Shown: positions 63,961 to 64,000 of the stretch, in pieces
How the letters are laid out: each line of letters starts with the position of its first letter
Numbering within the stretch: position 1 is the first letter of the stretch
NCBI GenBank assembly: GCA_011523735.1
Contig: WTGB01000130.1
Coordinates: 1-64,000 of the forward strand
Direction: 5' to 3'
DNA length: 64,000 nt
From: Chloroflexota bacterium
Lineage (GTDB): Bacteria; Chloroflexota; Anaerolineae; Aggregatilineales; Phototrophicaceae
Program-made: the position numbers and the translations under genes
The notes under the pieces: model-generated
The model's database searches: none
What the model was told of the DNA's origin: nothing
What the model saw: only the letters and a program-made list of their open reading frames with translations

Positions 63961-63988
63961 TTGACCGCCATATTCTCGCGTCTAAACT
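63961..63988 (+). promoter_or_regulatory. Promoter of a gene beginning beyond the window
   Basis: TTGACC (63961-63966) and TAAACT (63983-63988) are spaced by 16 bases, as in the two copies upstream; no start codon of a following gene is reached before base 64000. Confidence 0.5.
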
Positions 63989-64000
63989 GGGAGCACAAGA

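Larger units (their letters stand above)
63818..63988 (+). repeat. Intergenic module, copy 2 of a direct duplication
   Basis: Same order of hairpin, GGCAATGGAAACCTGCTAAA and TTGACCGCCATATTCTCGCG as copy 1. The promoter box TAAACT at 63983-63988 points to a further paralogue starting just after the window end. Confidence 0.7.

Overview
The window looks like chromosomal DNA of a bacterium, most probably a member of Chloroflexota (Anaerolineae-like). This is inferred from gene style, not from a marker gene. The DNA is GC-rich. Several secreted proteins combine Thr-Pro linkers, SH3-like domains and beta-helix or beta-propeller domains. There are three DUF3179 proteins, a TIR-membrane-WD40 protein, many GTG/TTG starts and extended -10 promoters. 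I found no rRNA, tRNA, CRISPR array, phage or insertion sequence with a transposase.

Layout. 1-2190: end of an unknown gene, a small membrane protein, and a restriction-modification pair in which the adenine methylase is split at a run of 12 G/C. 2191-5475: 2-oxoacid dehydrogenase operon (E1 alpha, E1 beta, E2). 5510-9557: glycosyltransferase, a GIY-YIG nuclease with a glycine-rich head, an enoyl-CoA hydratase family protein, and three tandem small membrane proteins. 9548-16135, minus strand: a DUF3179 protein with an SH3-like insert, a large GT-C-like membrane protein, an MscS channel and a small dimeric-barrel protein. 16285-24338: TPR-TM-SH3 protein, SDR enzyme, moaA, a threonine-synthase-like enzyme, a NAL1-like protease and a beta-lactamase-fold hydrolase. 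24376-30923, minus strand: secreted FG-GAP protein, SPFH protein, D-aminoacylase family protein, nitrilase, NUDIX and DtxR-type regulator. 31209-34963: J-domain protein, HtrA-like lipoprotein, GNAT, a predicted small RNA on the minus strand, and a DnaQ-like exonuclease. 35267-50078: secreted beta-helix protein, SDR, GNAT, 5'-nucleotidase, TIR-WD40 protein, GT4, NmrA-like protein, TsaC/Sua5, AsnRS and RadA. 50118-53962: SGNH protein and two tandem DUF3179 proteins. 54087-61102, minus strand: an Aap-type polar amino acid ABC importer (order binding protein, permease Q, giant permease M, ATPase). 61336-61629: a SelW-like selenoprotein with an in-frame TGA. 61842-end: a tandemly duplicated family of secreted proteins with a shared unnamed domain and an SH3-like tail; another copy probably starts just beyond the window.

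Most striking items: the split, possibly phase-variable methylase; the SelW-like selenoprotein with a bSECIS-like hairpin; a compact transcription unit at 33887-34109 with promoter, perfect Shine-Dalgarno, nine-codon ORF, mutually exclusive stems and terminator; an interspersed palindromic repeat family; an AapM permease enlarged to 1132 residues; and a cysteine-containing secreted domain shared by three proteins.
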